Source: Coriolopsis trogii
Lineage: Eukaryota; Basidiomycota; Agaricomycetes; Polyporales; Polyporaceae
Direction of reading: 5' to 3'
NCBI GenBank assembly: GCA_020543525.1
Contig: JAHYIO010000007.1
Coordinates: 806,001-870,000 of the forward strand
DNA length: 64,000 nucleotides
The position numbers and the translations under genes are program-made. The notes below the pieces were generated by a model, which saw only the letters and a program-made list of their open reading frames with translations, was not told where the DNA came from and searched no databases. Below are positions 12,634 through 23,130 of the stretch, piece after piece (positions within the stretch are counted from its first letter, which is position 1; each line of letters starts with the position of its first letter).

Positions 12634-13490
12634 ATGCACCGACGCACCCGTCGCGGAGTGGCGTCCATGGGCCCGCCCCTATCCACCTCCCCTCTCTGTC
12701 CACGCTCTGCTCTACCCCTGGATCTCCCTCGTCCTCAACCTATCTCCTGCCTATCCTCCCTCCATTGTGTCCGCCGAGGCCCCCTTCCCGACAACCCAGT
12801 CAATCTTCCGGATAACGTCCCCGACATTCCGGCTATCCGTCGTCCGACTTCCCGGAGAAGCAAAAAATCCGTAACTGCCGTTCATCTTCAAGCTCTCAAG
12901 CCCAGGACGTACAATCTCATATTCACTATCGTGTGAGCGTCGCACGGTCACAAACCGATGCGAAGCGTATAGAGAGGTTGGGTCCGCACAAACAGCACTC
13001 GACAGCCAAGATTGAATGCGGAGGGATAGACGGAGGGACTCGAGGTATGCTTTCTTGCTCCTTCTCCGAGCCAACGGTTCCCCTGTTCTCCTGCTCGCTT
13101 TGCAAATGCTTCGTGACCACACGGTAGTCTCTTGTCCTCAATTTGAAGCAGACTTTGCCTCGTTCCTTTCGTCCAGGAAATCAGAACCCCCGACTCGCAA
13201 GTCGTCTCCCATGTCCGTCGTCGAATCATTGTGGGTAAAGCAGGCACAGAGTATCAACAACCTTCACTTAACCCTGCGAAGCGGCATCAACACACCTCGG
13301 ACCGCAGGGTGGCCAAGCGTCGAACCTTGAGGCATCTGAGGCATCCGACCCCCTCCCTCGACGGCAGATCTTGCACTTGTTTCTCCACTGGGAGATTACC
13401 TCCACCTTTCGGCGCGTCGTGTCTGTGGCCCAGGAAGCATGGCACGCAGGGCACACCCGTCAGTCCATTCCGTACGGCCGATATCAGTAG
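12634..13490 (+). CDS. Hypothetical protein
   Basis: Four exons join in frame: 12634-12870, 12996-13044, 13177-13230 and 13282-13490, giving 182 residues. The last intron is 51 bases with a CTTAAC branch-like site. The N-terminal half is basic and Pro/Arg-rich. The C-terminal 50 residues look structured, including ILHLFLHWEITSTFRRVV and ending in a Tyr-Gln just before the stop. No domain is recognised. The first exon has competing frames (an ATG at 12570 opens another), so the N-terminus is the weakest part. Confidence 0.45.
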
Positions 13491-14296
13491 CTTGAGGCCA
13501 TGACCACGATAAGTCGAAACATCCGAGCTCGTCCGTCCATCCCATTACCCCCCGCGCTCTGCTTTCGGACACATATACAAGGTGAGCAACCACAGTATCA
13601 GTATCAGCATTGTCCTGCCAGGGTTATGGCAACTGACGGCAATCGGACCCCGATCAAGTACAGTGTAGCAACCAGTGAGGCACAGATAGACAACATGAAT
13701 ATCGTGCAGTAATCATGCATCATATACGCCGGAGCCTCTCTCACAGAGTCCGATAGCATGGATTTGTTCGAAACTCCCGCATATTGCGTATTGTGGCATC
13801 ATCCCTGACAGCTCGATAACTAACGTGACGAAGCATACCTGAAGAGGACTGGCTATCCCTCCCCGCAAGGTTAGTTCGGGGCGCCGGTGGTTTTACAGGG
13901 TTAGTGGACGCACTCTTGCCGAGCAATGCAACGCGAAGGTTGAGTCAACGAGACCGGCCTAGTGGAGCCCTTCCGAGTTACTCCTTCATCCACCATGGCA
14001 TCAGCTAGTTTCAACAGCTCTTTAGGAGTTCTTATGTACGAGTACTATCCATCGAATACACATATTGCAGTATTCCAAGCGATCTCCCTCAATCGCTTCC
14101 CGTTGAGCTTCAGTTCCAGAAATCTACAATCCAAGATCCAACCCCTTCATCACGTGACCGGCCCGGAGACACCCTGAGGGCTGGTGGCTAGTGGGCGCGC
14201 GACCTCTTTGCTCCGCTTTCTCAACACTCCCAACGCCTGCAACATTCCCTACTTGGACTGGGCGTTGATAAATCTCTACAAAGACCCGGATTCGTG
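13491..14296. other. Stretch without a supported gene
   Basis: Splice-like sites occur, for example a GTGAGC after 13580 and a GTACGAG near 14038, but no joined frame is convincing. Part of it is likely the promoter and possibly a spliced leader of the DUF1748-like gene that follows. Confidence 0.3.
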
Positions 14297-14746
14297 ATGT
14301 TTGGCACATTGATTCATCTGGGCATCGACGCGGCACTGCTCAGTGCCTTCCTGGCGGGTATCCGTAGGACAACTGGCCTAACGTGAGTCTTACATCTGTA
14401 ACGAGGAGTTCGAGACATTCAATGGTAGTTTGTCTTAGGCCCAAGCTGTCCGATGTGCCTAACAAGGATATACGACGTGAGTGCACATGCTATCTTCCTG
14501 TTGCGGCCGTCAGAACTGATCAATCCGTCTGGGAACCAGAAATACTGCGCTCCTACCTGGAATTTGGTCAGTACGGTGGCGCAAGCACTCACTGATCCTT
14601 GCTGAAAGGGGCTGTGAATGTAGGAGAATACCTGTTCGACTTTGCAGTGGTTGTATGCGGGGTATGCCTTTCTCTTGTCTTCCTTCCCCCATTCCGTTCC
14701 CTCATCATGCGCTTTTCAGCGTTCCGCCTCCTTCGAACGCAAATGA
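14297..14746 (+). CDS. DUF1748-like small protein
   Basis: Five small exons join exactly in phase: 14297-14382, 14439-14476, 14540-14566, 14609-14661 and 14720-14746, giving 76 residues. The N-terminus (MFGTLIHLGIDAALLSAFLA, then GIRRTTGL) is hydrophobic and resembles the short fungal DUF1748 family, which starts with this helix followed by an R-[RS]-[ST]-T-G-L motif. The conserved tail follows, with G-E-Y-x-F-D and a basic end (FERK). Function is not established from sequence; members are short single-helix proteins. The four introns are 41 to 63 bases. It is convergent with OST2, with 293 bases between the stops. Confidence 0.75.
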
Positions 14747-15039
14747 AGAACACTCGCACTTCGAGCATAACATGCTGGGGATACACGCCAGCACGTCGTG
14801 CGTGCCTTGCGGTTGTCAAAGACACCGTCTTGCCGTCGCTTACGCCTTGCCACCAGCCACCCACGTACCGGACTGTCCGGCACAGACCTCTTCTCTTAGC
14901 AGTGTCTTTCACGCCTCGGATAAAGGAGTATTTATGTTTTTGTCTGGGTAACACACCAACCCATGTACACGTACGTGCGCAACAACCAAGTTGAAGCACG
15001 ACCCACGCCCCCGTTCCCATTGCACACTGCGCCAACCGG

Positions 15040-15529
15040 TCATCCGAGGAAGTTGTATACGAAGAAGTGCAGTACGATCGAGCCGAGAGCGAAGTCTGCG
15101 AACGCTCTGTAGCACGGAGATAGCGATGTATCAGACTCATGGCGTCCATCAGTGACGGGAAGGCGACGTACCGTTCTGGCGAAACTTCCTTGAATTCGTT
15201 CCTGTTTGCGGGGTTCACTTGTGAACGGAGGGATGCAGCGAGGACGAATTGTCCGACACAACTCGCGAAGCTGTAGCCTTGCGTATAAGAGAAGCTCACG
15301 AGTAAGAGACGGATTGAACGCACCCCGCCAGGAATGCATTGAACGGAAAGTCAGAGACGAGGATGCAGTAGAGGAACTGTATGATGCCGGAAAGCATGAG
15401 GAAGACCAGGAACGCGTCGATCGTCTTGAGCCGCGTAGACGTCGTGTCATTGTAGGCCGACCATAGAGAGAGAATAGGGCTCTGAGACGAGCTGGTCGCC
15501 TTTGCTGGAGTCGACTTTGTGGCAGGCAT
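15040..15529 (-). CDS. OST2: Oligosaccharyltransferase subunit OST2/DAD1
   Basis: Three exons (15529-15324, 15270-15172, 15106-15040) encode 123 residues, close to the usual 113-130. This small membrane subunit of the ER oligosaccharyltransferase supports transfer of the dolichol-linked glycan to nascent proteins. Family marks are GIIQFLYCILV in the first membrane segment, FPFNAFLAGFASCVGQFVLA in the second, SPERAFADFALGSIVLHFFV near the end and a C-terminal NFLG. The second acceptor is fixed by the family frame: the upstream CGCAAG would break it, so CTACAG is used. It is divergent from the mitoribosomal gene at 15759, with 229 bases between the starts. Confidence 0.95.
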
Positions 15530-15758
15530 GAAGGAGTGTGGACGGGGCAGGTACGCGCAGGGGAAGTGTAGTGTCGACGTGGAGAAGCCGCGCGCAGTTC
15601 CCGACTGCCCGAAATAGCACCTACGTCTGAGCCCTGTAAGCGCCCTATACACGTCCAAAAAGTCAGGCGAAGCGCCTGGAGTGCCCCCTGGTTTCTCCCT
15701 GTGCGGTCTCCTCCTCGCGTGTCCCTTCTCGACTGCTCCTGCTCTCCTTTTTTCTCTC

Positions 15759-16933
15759 ATGTCCGGCCTTGGGTTGAGGCTTGCTGCCAGCACCTCACGC
15801 GCTGCGCGTGTCGCGTCTCGGTCATGTCGCGTTCAGTCAAGAGCGTTGCATAAACGGAAGGAACTCTCGTATCCCATCGAGGAGGGACTGGGATCCTTCC
15901 TCTCACCCGAGGCCCTCAAGATGATTGCTGTGGACTATCAGCAAGGGCTTTTGGACCGGCTAAATGACCAAGTCCGAGGTGTGTTGCTGTTCGGTGCCAG
16001 TCACGTCGTGACCTAGTGTGCTAAGTACCCGCTGGCACCGTGAAGGTACCGCTCTGGAGAATAAGTCCATAGTGCAGACGATTGTCAACGCTGCACAGGA
16101 TCCCAACAAGGTGCTAGAGTTCAACTATGCATCAGAGGCTCTGAACAACTCGTTCTTCCTTGACAACCTCGTACGTAGTCTCCCTCCGTTCATTGTCGCG
16201 TCTCGCGTCTCTCATTCCTCAACCCATTCCCTCCTCCCCGACTACACAGAAACCACCTCCCGCAGACGCAGCGTCACACGAAGCCGAGGTCCACACAATC
16301 CCCGACTTCTACAAACACATCGTCGTCGACTTTGGCTCCATGGCGCACCTCCAGTCCACCTTCTCCGCCGCTGTCCTCGGCATGTTCTCCTCGGGCTGGA
16401 TCTGGCTCGTCTCGGACCAGACTGGCCACCTCGGCGTCATCCCGACCTTTGGGCCCTCGACGCTCCTCATCCGCTCCGGCACCCAGTCCCCAATGCTCGA
16501 CGAGTGGCAGCAGATCGTCGGCCCCGCCGTCGAGTCATTCTACGAGAAGGACGTCATCCCGCCTATCCCCACGCAAGGTTCAGCAATGCATAGCAACACC
16601 ACGTCGCTCCCGCACGCGGATTCACCGCTGTCGGGCAGCAGCAGGACGATCGTGTCGCCAGATGTCCCTACTGGGGCGCGCAGCATGTCGTACTACGCCA
16701 GGCCGGATCAGAGCGACGAGACGGTGAACCAGTCGAAATTCGACTATAAGAAGACTGGGAACGTGCTCTACCCCCTTCTCTGTGTCTCCGTCCACGAGCA
16801 CGCGTGGGTCGGCGCCGGGTACGGAGTGTGGGGCAAGGAGGAGTACATGAAGCGCTTCTGGACGGTCGTCGACTGGGCGAAGGTGGTCAAGCTATACAGC
16901 AAGGTCCCGGTCAGAAGAACCAAGAACGCATGA
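15759..16933 (+). CDS. Mitochondrial small-subunit ribosomal protein with Fe/Mn-SOD fold (mS42/mS43 type)
   Basis: Exons 15759-15978, 16046-16170 and 16250-16933 encode 342 residues. The first 30 residues are rich in Arg/Ser/Ala and lack acids, as in mitochondrial leaders. Both superoxide dismutase domains are visible: an N-terminal helical part (LSPEALKMIAVDYQQGLLDR) and a C-terminal part with FGSMAHLQSTFSAAVLGMF, SGWIWLV and EHAW...YMKRFWTVVDW. The metal ligands are mostly replaced: the first His of the SOD motif aligns with Gln, the second with Asn in EALNNSFFLD, and the DxWEH aspartate is not conserved. That pattern is known from fungal mitoribosomal SOD-like proteins, so dismutase activity is unlikely. 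Confidence 0.85.
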
Positions 16934-17169
16934 ATGCTGGAATCTTCACCATTCGTCGTCGTCGGGGCTATCTATCAAGAGTAGCAGAGGCACGCGATGC
17001 CGAGGCCGTGGGGCACGCGCTGGTGCATAATATCTCTTATCCTCATATACTTGTAGACAGCAAAAGTACGCTTAATCTCCTTGGATTTCTGCCCACAGCA
17101 CGGCTGCTATTCCATGATCCTAGCAGCGTAGAGGAAGTAGAGCATACATGTGCATTGACGCGGTAATGA

Positions 17170-18900
17170 TCACCATCTCCACTCGACATTGCCCAGTGAG
17201 GTGCCTCGCATGCCTTTGTACGGCTTGTACACCTCCCCGGTCAGCTTGAGCTGCTCGATCTTAACGGCGGAGTAGTTGTACTGCGGGATCTCGTAGCGCA
17301 CTCGGAATGCGCGAGACGGCCGAGGGTTTTCGGAGCTGCAAGGGACCATCATACAGCGAACCCCGTCACATATGCTCATGGAACACTCACGTCGAAGTGA
17401 AAGACCCGCGCAGGGTGTAATTGGCCGAAGGGACTACCGCCTTCAGTTCCCAGATTAACGTCTGTACTTTGATAAGGTCAAACATCCCGTCATCAAGCGG
17501 GGCAGTACGCACCAGAGTCCTCGGATTGAACGTCCAAGACGCATTGTGGGACGCACTACAACTCGCGCCGGAGGCTCCCTCCCCAAGGTAGAGCTCGACG
17601 AAGACGTTCTCCATCGTCCGCGTCGTAAGGCGCGAACTGAGAGTCAGGTCAAATGATCCGCCGTGTTCTTCGATGCTCACATCCGTGCGCAATACGAACG
17701 GGATCGATGTTTGTGTGACGGCGCTCGCGGTCGCAGGGGTGTAGCGGTAGTCCATGAGCTTGAACTTGCCGTCTGGGGGCACGAAAGAAAGGGTCTTGTC
17801 GCGCGTCCATCGTGCTAGGCTGAACGACGTCAGTATGTGGAAGGGTTGTGGTCGCAGGTTCGGAACGGACGCACCGGACGCAAGGGTGGAAAGAGCAATC
17901 CACGAGCGAGTGTGCGTTCGAGAATTTGAGCAGCAAATCCGGAGTGCCTGGATGTGTCGCGGTGAGCATGTTGCTAGATATGTGCGCTCTGTCGTCACAT
18001 CACATACCGGAGAGTTTGCAGTTGGACTCTACCCTGCCCCAGACTGTGCTCGACGCTGGCTGCCCGTTTCTGCGGCAATATGACCTCAGAAGGTTTTCTC
18101 GCCAAAGTGCCCTTATGGACGTACTTGTTGACAATCGCTTCAAGCGTCTCGTAGACATCGAAGTAGATCTCGTTATTGTTATACCGCACGCCCGCCTTCC
18201 GCCAGGGTATTGGCGACGCGAAAGGGTGCGAACTTGCGGAAGAGCTTGCCAGGCCGGAGACGCCTGCAACTGAGAGCACTTTGTGCAGGAGAGTAGGTGG
18301 GAGGACGATGTCTCGGAGAGCGTTAGGCGAGGTTGTGAGGGGATGTCCACCAGAGTCAAGGGTTTCCTCTAGCAGCTGCATGCGCACAATCACGGAGCAT
18401 TGAGGGGGAGAAGCGGACCATAGCATTGACGTACGCACTTGGTATACAACGTCAAAGTTATCCTTGAGGGTCTCCGCTGACACATGGCCAAAGTATTCGT
18501 GCAGGATGTCGACGAAAGTCTGGAGAAACGCAAACGCGTAGAGGGGGTCGACTGCCTGTACTTGAACGGCTGCCCATGTGCATGGTCTGATCGACACTCA
18601 CCGTCTCCGCTCACCGGACAGAGATACCTGAGTTCACCGCGCTTCATGTGACAACATGCACTGGGTCGCTCAAGACTGAGACCCGGAACATATACCACAG
18701 GGTCGACGCCCGATTGCCGCGAAGAGTTCGCGAGGGCATTGTTGAGCGCGTCGATGTGCAAGAGCGGGTACGCGGGCGGAAAAGAGTGGAAGCCAGACTG
18801 GACAACAACATGCCTTACAGTCAGGTTAGCATGCCGACATACAGAAGACGAGGGAAGCAGACCCAGTGCTATCTAGGATTATGAGACCGTCGAGGGCCAT
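17170..18900 (-). CDS. APM3: AP-3 adaptor complex medium subunit (mu3)
   Basis: Eight exons (18900-18863, 18813-18602, 18569-18439, 18375-18125, 18069-18008, 17947-17875, 17819-17391, 17335-17170) give 453 residues. It is the cargo-binding mu subunit of AP-3, which sorts proteins from Golgi or endosomes to the vacuole. It starts MALDGLIILDSTG, the mu3 N-terminus, followed by the longin domain (about residues 1-140, with FLQTFVDILHEYFG and LLEETLD). The linker has PIPWRKAGVRYNNNEIYFDV, and the mu-homology domain follows with WGRVESNCKLSGTPDLLLKF, SFHPCVRLARW and SFVPPDGKFKLMDYR. The end (EVYKPYKGMR, then VEWRW) matches the family. Internal introns were fixed by this homology. Confidence 0.95.
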
Positions 18901-19251
18901 GATGGAGGTAACAGACGTCAGTGACCTCTATTGAGGCTCGGTAATCTCGCCGGGTTCCCCACTTATGGAAGTCGAGACGCCCATAGATTCCCCGCAACAC
19001 AGATGTTGAACTTCAGAGTGGCGGCTGCCTTCTCATTCCCAGATTCGTCGCCTACAGTCTACAACAGGTCCAAGCACATGCATCAAAGATAAATCCTCTT
19101 CGGCCCATCTGACATATCCCCATCGTATCCTTTTTGTGCAACCCATCGGAACAGCAGGGGTTGACACTGTGCCTTCGTCGGCCACCAAGGGCCTCAATCA
19201 GTGGCCGAAGATGTAGCGTGAATCTAGACTTTGAGTTCTGGTGCATGATCT
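18901..19251. other. Spacer between AP-3 mu and the small membrane protein gene
   Basis: This 351-base stretch lies upstream of the AP-3 mu start and downstream of the next minus-strand gene. No gene, repeat or clear regulatory site was seen. Confidence 0.4.
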
Positions 19252-19887
19252 TCAAGCTCGCGTTGACGCATGATATGCTCCCCTTCTGGGTTCGCTAGCG
19301 TCGATATCACGTATAGTCTCCTTCGCATACTTCTCCGCCTTCTCCGCCGATGCTGCATCTCCCGCGATATCGCTCAACTTCATGTGCTCTTTGTGCTCGT
19401 TATGCGGGCGCGTGATGCCAGCAGCTGCCACTTGACAAGCTTGACGTGCGACCTGACCGTCGTCCTGCTGCTTGCGAGTACGGCAGCGACAATCGCGGGT
19501 TAGAATCCATTCACCTCGAATTTGCAGGTGAAGCGGCGGGCCGACATGAGGAGGTGAATCTATGGCCGCAAAGGCCCTCTGTGTCGCTCTCGAAGCAATG
19601 ATGACCAGGAAGGGTAGGAATGGCACGATGTTGGCTGGGTACGGGCCGAGAGAGAATTTCGGGAAAGTGTGGACGAGGGGGGCATCGAGAGTCGTGAGAA
19701 TTCCAATGGCGGCCACAAGATGAAAGGCAAGGAAACAGCCCCTGCCTAGGTTGACAATCAGCTTGGGCGGGGTCGGAATGAGAAGCAAAGGGAGTGTCGC
19801 GAGAGTGAGTATGACGACGTTGAATTCCAAGACCACGAAAACGAGCGGTCTCCAGTCGACTCCTAGACTTTCGTTTGCTGACGCCAT
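19252..19887 (-). CDS. Small membrane protein, unknown
   Basis: One frame from an ATG at 19887 encodes 211 residues. Three hydrophobic segments are clear: about residues 14-36 (LVFVVLEFNVVILTLATLPL), 45-66, and 78-98 (FLPFLVIIAS). The tail is hydrophilic and Lys/Glu/Ala-rich (AEKAEKYAKETIRDIDASEP). An in-frame 75-base segment (19440-19514) has a GTGAAT donor, a TTCTAAC branch-like site and a CAAG end, and may be an intron; removal leaves 186 residues. I do not recognise the family. It could be an ER or vacuolar membrane protein. Confidence 0.6.
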   Translation of the reverse strand: MASANESLGVDWRPLVFVVLEFNVVILTLATLPLLLIPTPPKLIVNLGRGCFLAFHLVAAIGILTTLDAPLVHTFPKFSLGPYPANIVPFLPFLVIIASRATQRAFAAIDSPPHVGPPLHLQIRGEWILTRDCRCRTRKQQDDGQVARQACQVAAAGITRPHNEHKEHMKLSDIAGDAASAEKAEKYAKETIRDIDASEPRRGAYHASTRA

Positions 19888-20479
19888 AACGGTGAAGAGG
19901 GAATCACGACGACGGCAGCGGCTGGATGACTGAGCGGAGGGTAGCTCACAATGAACCAAGGCAGCAAGGCATTTAACAGATCTGAGCCTGACTGCCCCGC
20001 AAGGCGTAGAGGCTGACTTCAACTGTTACGCCCTGTCAAGGTTGTCAGCGCTGACCAGTATGTCAACTAGTCAAACAGGACTGACGAACTCTCACTCGAC
20101 GATGTTCGAGCCCTCAGTAATGAACAGATTGGAGTCAAGGCTTCTGACGCGGTACGAGCCGGTCGTTGTATCGGATGCACCATGTTTATCGTCATCTAAG
20201 TGGGCGTATTCTTCCGTTAGGTGAGTTGAGGAAGACCGGAAGCAATTAGTGTCAAGGATAGGATCCGGCAACTTATCGATTTAGCGCGGCCGCGTTTATA
20301 CAGCTGGAGGCGAACATAGCGGCGCATTCGTTTCAAGTCTGCAACGAAAAGAAAGCTGGATTACAGATGCGTAGAGCGGATATAGATACAATGATATTCA
20401 TGACTTCCACAGAGTCCGAGCCCAAGATAGAGAAAGACCACTCGACTTGACTAACATTCCCCTATGCTCGGTGGGACAA

Positions 20480-22524
20480 CTACCGCGTCTTGATGATGCC
20501 AGCATTGATCAGTTTCATGATGTTCTGGCGCACCGTCGGGTTCTTCATATGGTCCTGCAGGGCGGCCGGGTTCGCCTGTGCCTGTTGCAAAATCGACTGC
20601 ATGATTGGGTCGCCCATAATTTTCTATGGTGAGAGGGAACGAGTCAGTTCGATCTATGGATCTCTTGCCTGAATATAAGCGTGCACGTACGGCAATCTCG
20701 GGATCCCGCATTGCCCGCTGGAGCGTCTCCTCCTCGCTCTCGCCCTCGCGCTGAGAGTACAGCGCCTGCTGGCACTTCAACATCTGGTCTTGGATCTCTC
20801 GTGTGTGCTGCTTCTTCTCGTCGATATCCGACGCCAGCTGCACGGCCTCGATCGCCTTCATGTAGTCGCGCATGGCATACAGCACATGACTCTTGCGGAT
20901 GTACGCCTTGACGAACGTCGGGTCGACCTTGATCGCCTCCTCCGCGTCCTTGAGGGCTTCAGGGAGCGCGGCGAGCTTCGTATACGCGTTCGCACGGTTG
21001 TTGTATCCACGAGGATCCTTCGGGTCGCGCTTTATCGCCTCCGTGTATGCCTTGACTGCACCAGCAAAGTCGCCGCTCTTGAACAGAGCGTTGCCCTCCT
21101 CACGCGCTTGAGACGCTTTCTCGGGGTCGATGTACTCCAGACGGGCCTTCTCTGCTGCTTCACGTTCAGCCGCGCGGAGCTTGTTGAGGATGTCCGGTGT
21201 CCGGTGCTCGGTGAGCGACTTCTGGAAGAATTTGACGGCAGTCTGTAGGTCGCCCTTGCGCTGATGTGCGCTACCGATGCGGCCGTACGCCTTCGCGATC
21301 AGTTTATAGTCGGCGCGGAGCTGAGAATCATGGTCAGGGCTAAAATTCCGATAAGATGACAACACTCGATCATACCTCGCGACCCTCATCTACAGCCTTT
21401 TCGCATGTCTTGATACACTCGTCATACTCGCCCTTCTCAAATTGTGCAGCTATAGATCATCGATCAACGACGGGCCATATGGCGAACGCGAATATCCAGA
21501 GCCACTCACCAGCAAGGTTCGTCAGGAATGTGATGTCTTTGGGGTAGATCTCCCAAGCCTTCTGGAAGTGAGCGATGGCGTTGTCAAAGTCGCGCGACTT
21601 GTATGCGTCCGCCCCCAGCTTCTTCTCAGCTTCCGCCTCCTTCTTCGCAGCAGCCTCCTCCGAATCTTCCATCTCCACATCCTCCTCCTTCGCCGGCTCC
21701 GGCGCCTTGGAAGTCGATGCAGCCGGCTGCGGCGGAGGCGACGCGGCCTTCGGGGGAGGGCTCGACACATCCGCCTGGCTCACCCCCGGGGGCAGCTCGT
21801 CCGAGCCCTCCTCCCTCGAGAACCCGCGCATGTCGAGACCCATGAGCGCGCCCAGCACATCGATCATGCGCGGGTCAGACTGGAACGCGTTCTCCGCCAT
21901 CTTCGGGTTCTGCTGGAAGAACTGTAGTTTCTGGACGAACGTCGGGTCCGCGAGGTGCTTCGCCGTGCGCGGGTTCGCCGCGAGCTTCGAGAGCAGCTCC
22001 GGGTCGCCAAAGAGCTTCCCGAGCCCGAACGCCTCCGCACCGTCGCCGCGCTCGTCCGCCTGCTTCGCGTCGACGACCTCTTTGAGACCTTTGCGGAGCG
22101 CGGGGCTGTCCTCGATTTTCAGACCGGTCTCATACGCCTGGATAGCCTCATCGTATCTCCGTTGCCCGTGCAAGGCTGCACCCTTGCGCGCGTATCCCTT
22201 TGACCACGTCGGGTTGATTTTGATGCACTGAAAGGGAAACAGAAGGTGTCAGCAACTGTAAGCATACGTTTGATCCACACACTAGGAGCATAGATCGCGG
22301 TGGAGATGGGTGCGCCGTGAAGGATCTGTACTGGCACGTACCTGCTCTGCATCCTCGAGCGCGGCAGCCCACTGCCGCTTCCCAGCTTTCGCAGCACTGC
22401 GATTCGAGAAGAGCACAAAGTTGTTTGGGTCGAGCTCAAGAGCCTGAGAGAAGAGCTCGATGGCCTTGTCGTAGTCCTTGGCCTGGAATGCCTTGTTTCC
22501 CTGGTCCTTCAGGGCGTCGGCCAT
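20480..22524 (-). CDS. STI1: Hsp90/Hsp70 co-chaperone Sti1 (Hop)
   Basis: Five exons (22524-22342, 22227-21510, 21449-21376, 21320-20691, 20623-20480) encode 582 residues, the normal Sti1 length. The protein bridges Hsp70 and Hsp90 in client transfer. Domain order is complete: TPR1 from residue 4 (LKDQGNKAFQAKDYDKAIEL), a first STI1/DP domain near 130-190 (FGDPELLSKLAANPRT), an acidic Pro/Ala linker, TPR2A (LGADAYKSRDFDNAIAHF), TPR2B (REEGNALFKSGDFAGAVKAY), and a terminal DP domain (KIMGDPIMQSILQQAQANP). The last intron splits the TPR2B end from DP2. A consensus heat-shock element lies about 140 bases upstream of the start, consistent with stress induction. Confidence 0.97.
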
Positions 22525-22659
22525 GGTGATAGGGAAATATGGGGTGGATTACGGGATAGAGTACTGGACAGAGTACGAGTGCAGTAGAGCGAATCGGTGC
22601 CCAGTCTGTGCCCGGAGGACTTTTATCATCTTTGAGGCGTCCTTCGCATTCGACACACA

Positions 22660-22679
22660 CGAACATTCGAGAACTTTCA
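22660..22679. promoter_or_regulatory. Heat-shock element upstream of STI1
   Basis: The sequence GAAcaTTCgaGAActTTC contains four alternating GAA/TTC blocks at perfect two-base spacing, the canonical Hsf1 target. It lies 137-155 bases before the STI1 ATG. A weaker TTCcaGAA dyad sits near 22826. STI1 genes are heat inducible in yeast, so the position makes functional sense; binding itself is inferred. Confidence 0.75.
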
Positions 22680-23130
22680 CCGACGCTCTCTCCCGTTTTG
22701 GTCATCATGGGCGCTAGCCAAGGATAAACCACCTCAGGCTCGCGAGAAGGGATTGCTTGAATATCGTCGAACGAATTCCAAGTCGTGCTCAGCACACGCC
22801 TTCATGAGCTATGTCATGTGAGAATTTCCAGAACGAAACCATTCATATAACTACCAGCTGTGGTCATACGAGATTGTGGACGTACACACCCAGCGATACT
22901 GCGAAAGTGTAAGACGATGCCGTAGATTTGTACATACATGACACAGACAGATGGCAGCAACACGATTCCAAGCCCATCTCCTCATAAATCGAACGGGACC
23001 CCATTAAATACGGGTCACACCGATACGTGTGCTATATAATACCGAAACACACATACCAAAGCACACGAACACACGCATAACCATCGTCCCCAACCAGCTG
23101 AGCTCCCAGAGGCTCGTCCCTAGGCCACGA
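22680..23130. other. Spacer between STI1 promoter and the Zn2Cys6 gene 3' end
   Basis: This region holds the distal STI1 promoter and the 3' UTR of the minus-strand transcription-factor gene whose stop codon is at 23131-23133. No gene was seen. Confidence 0.45.
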
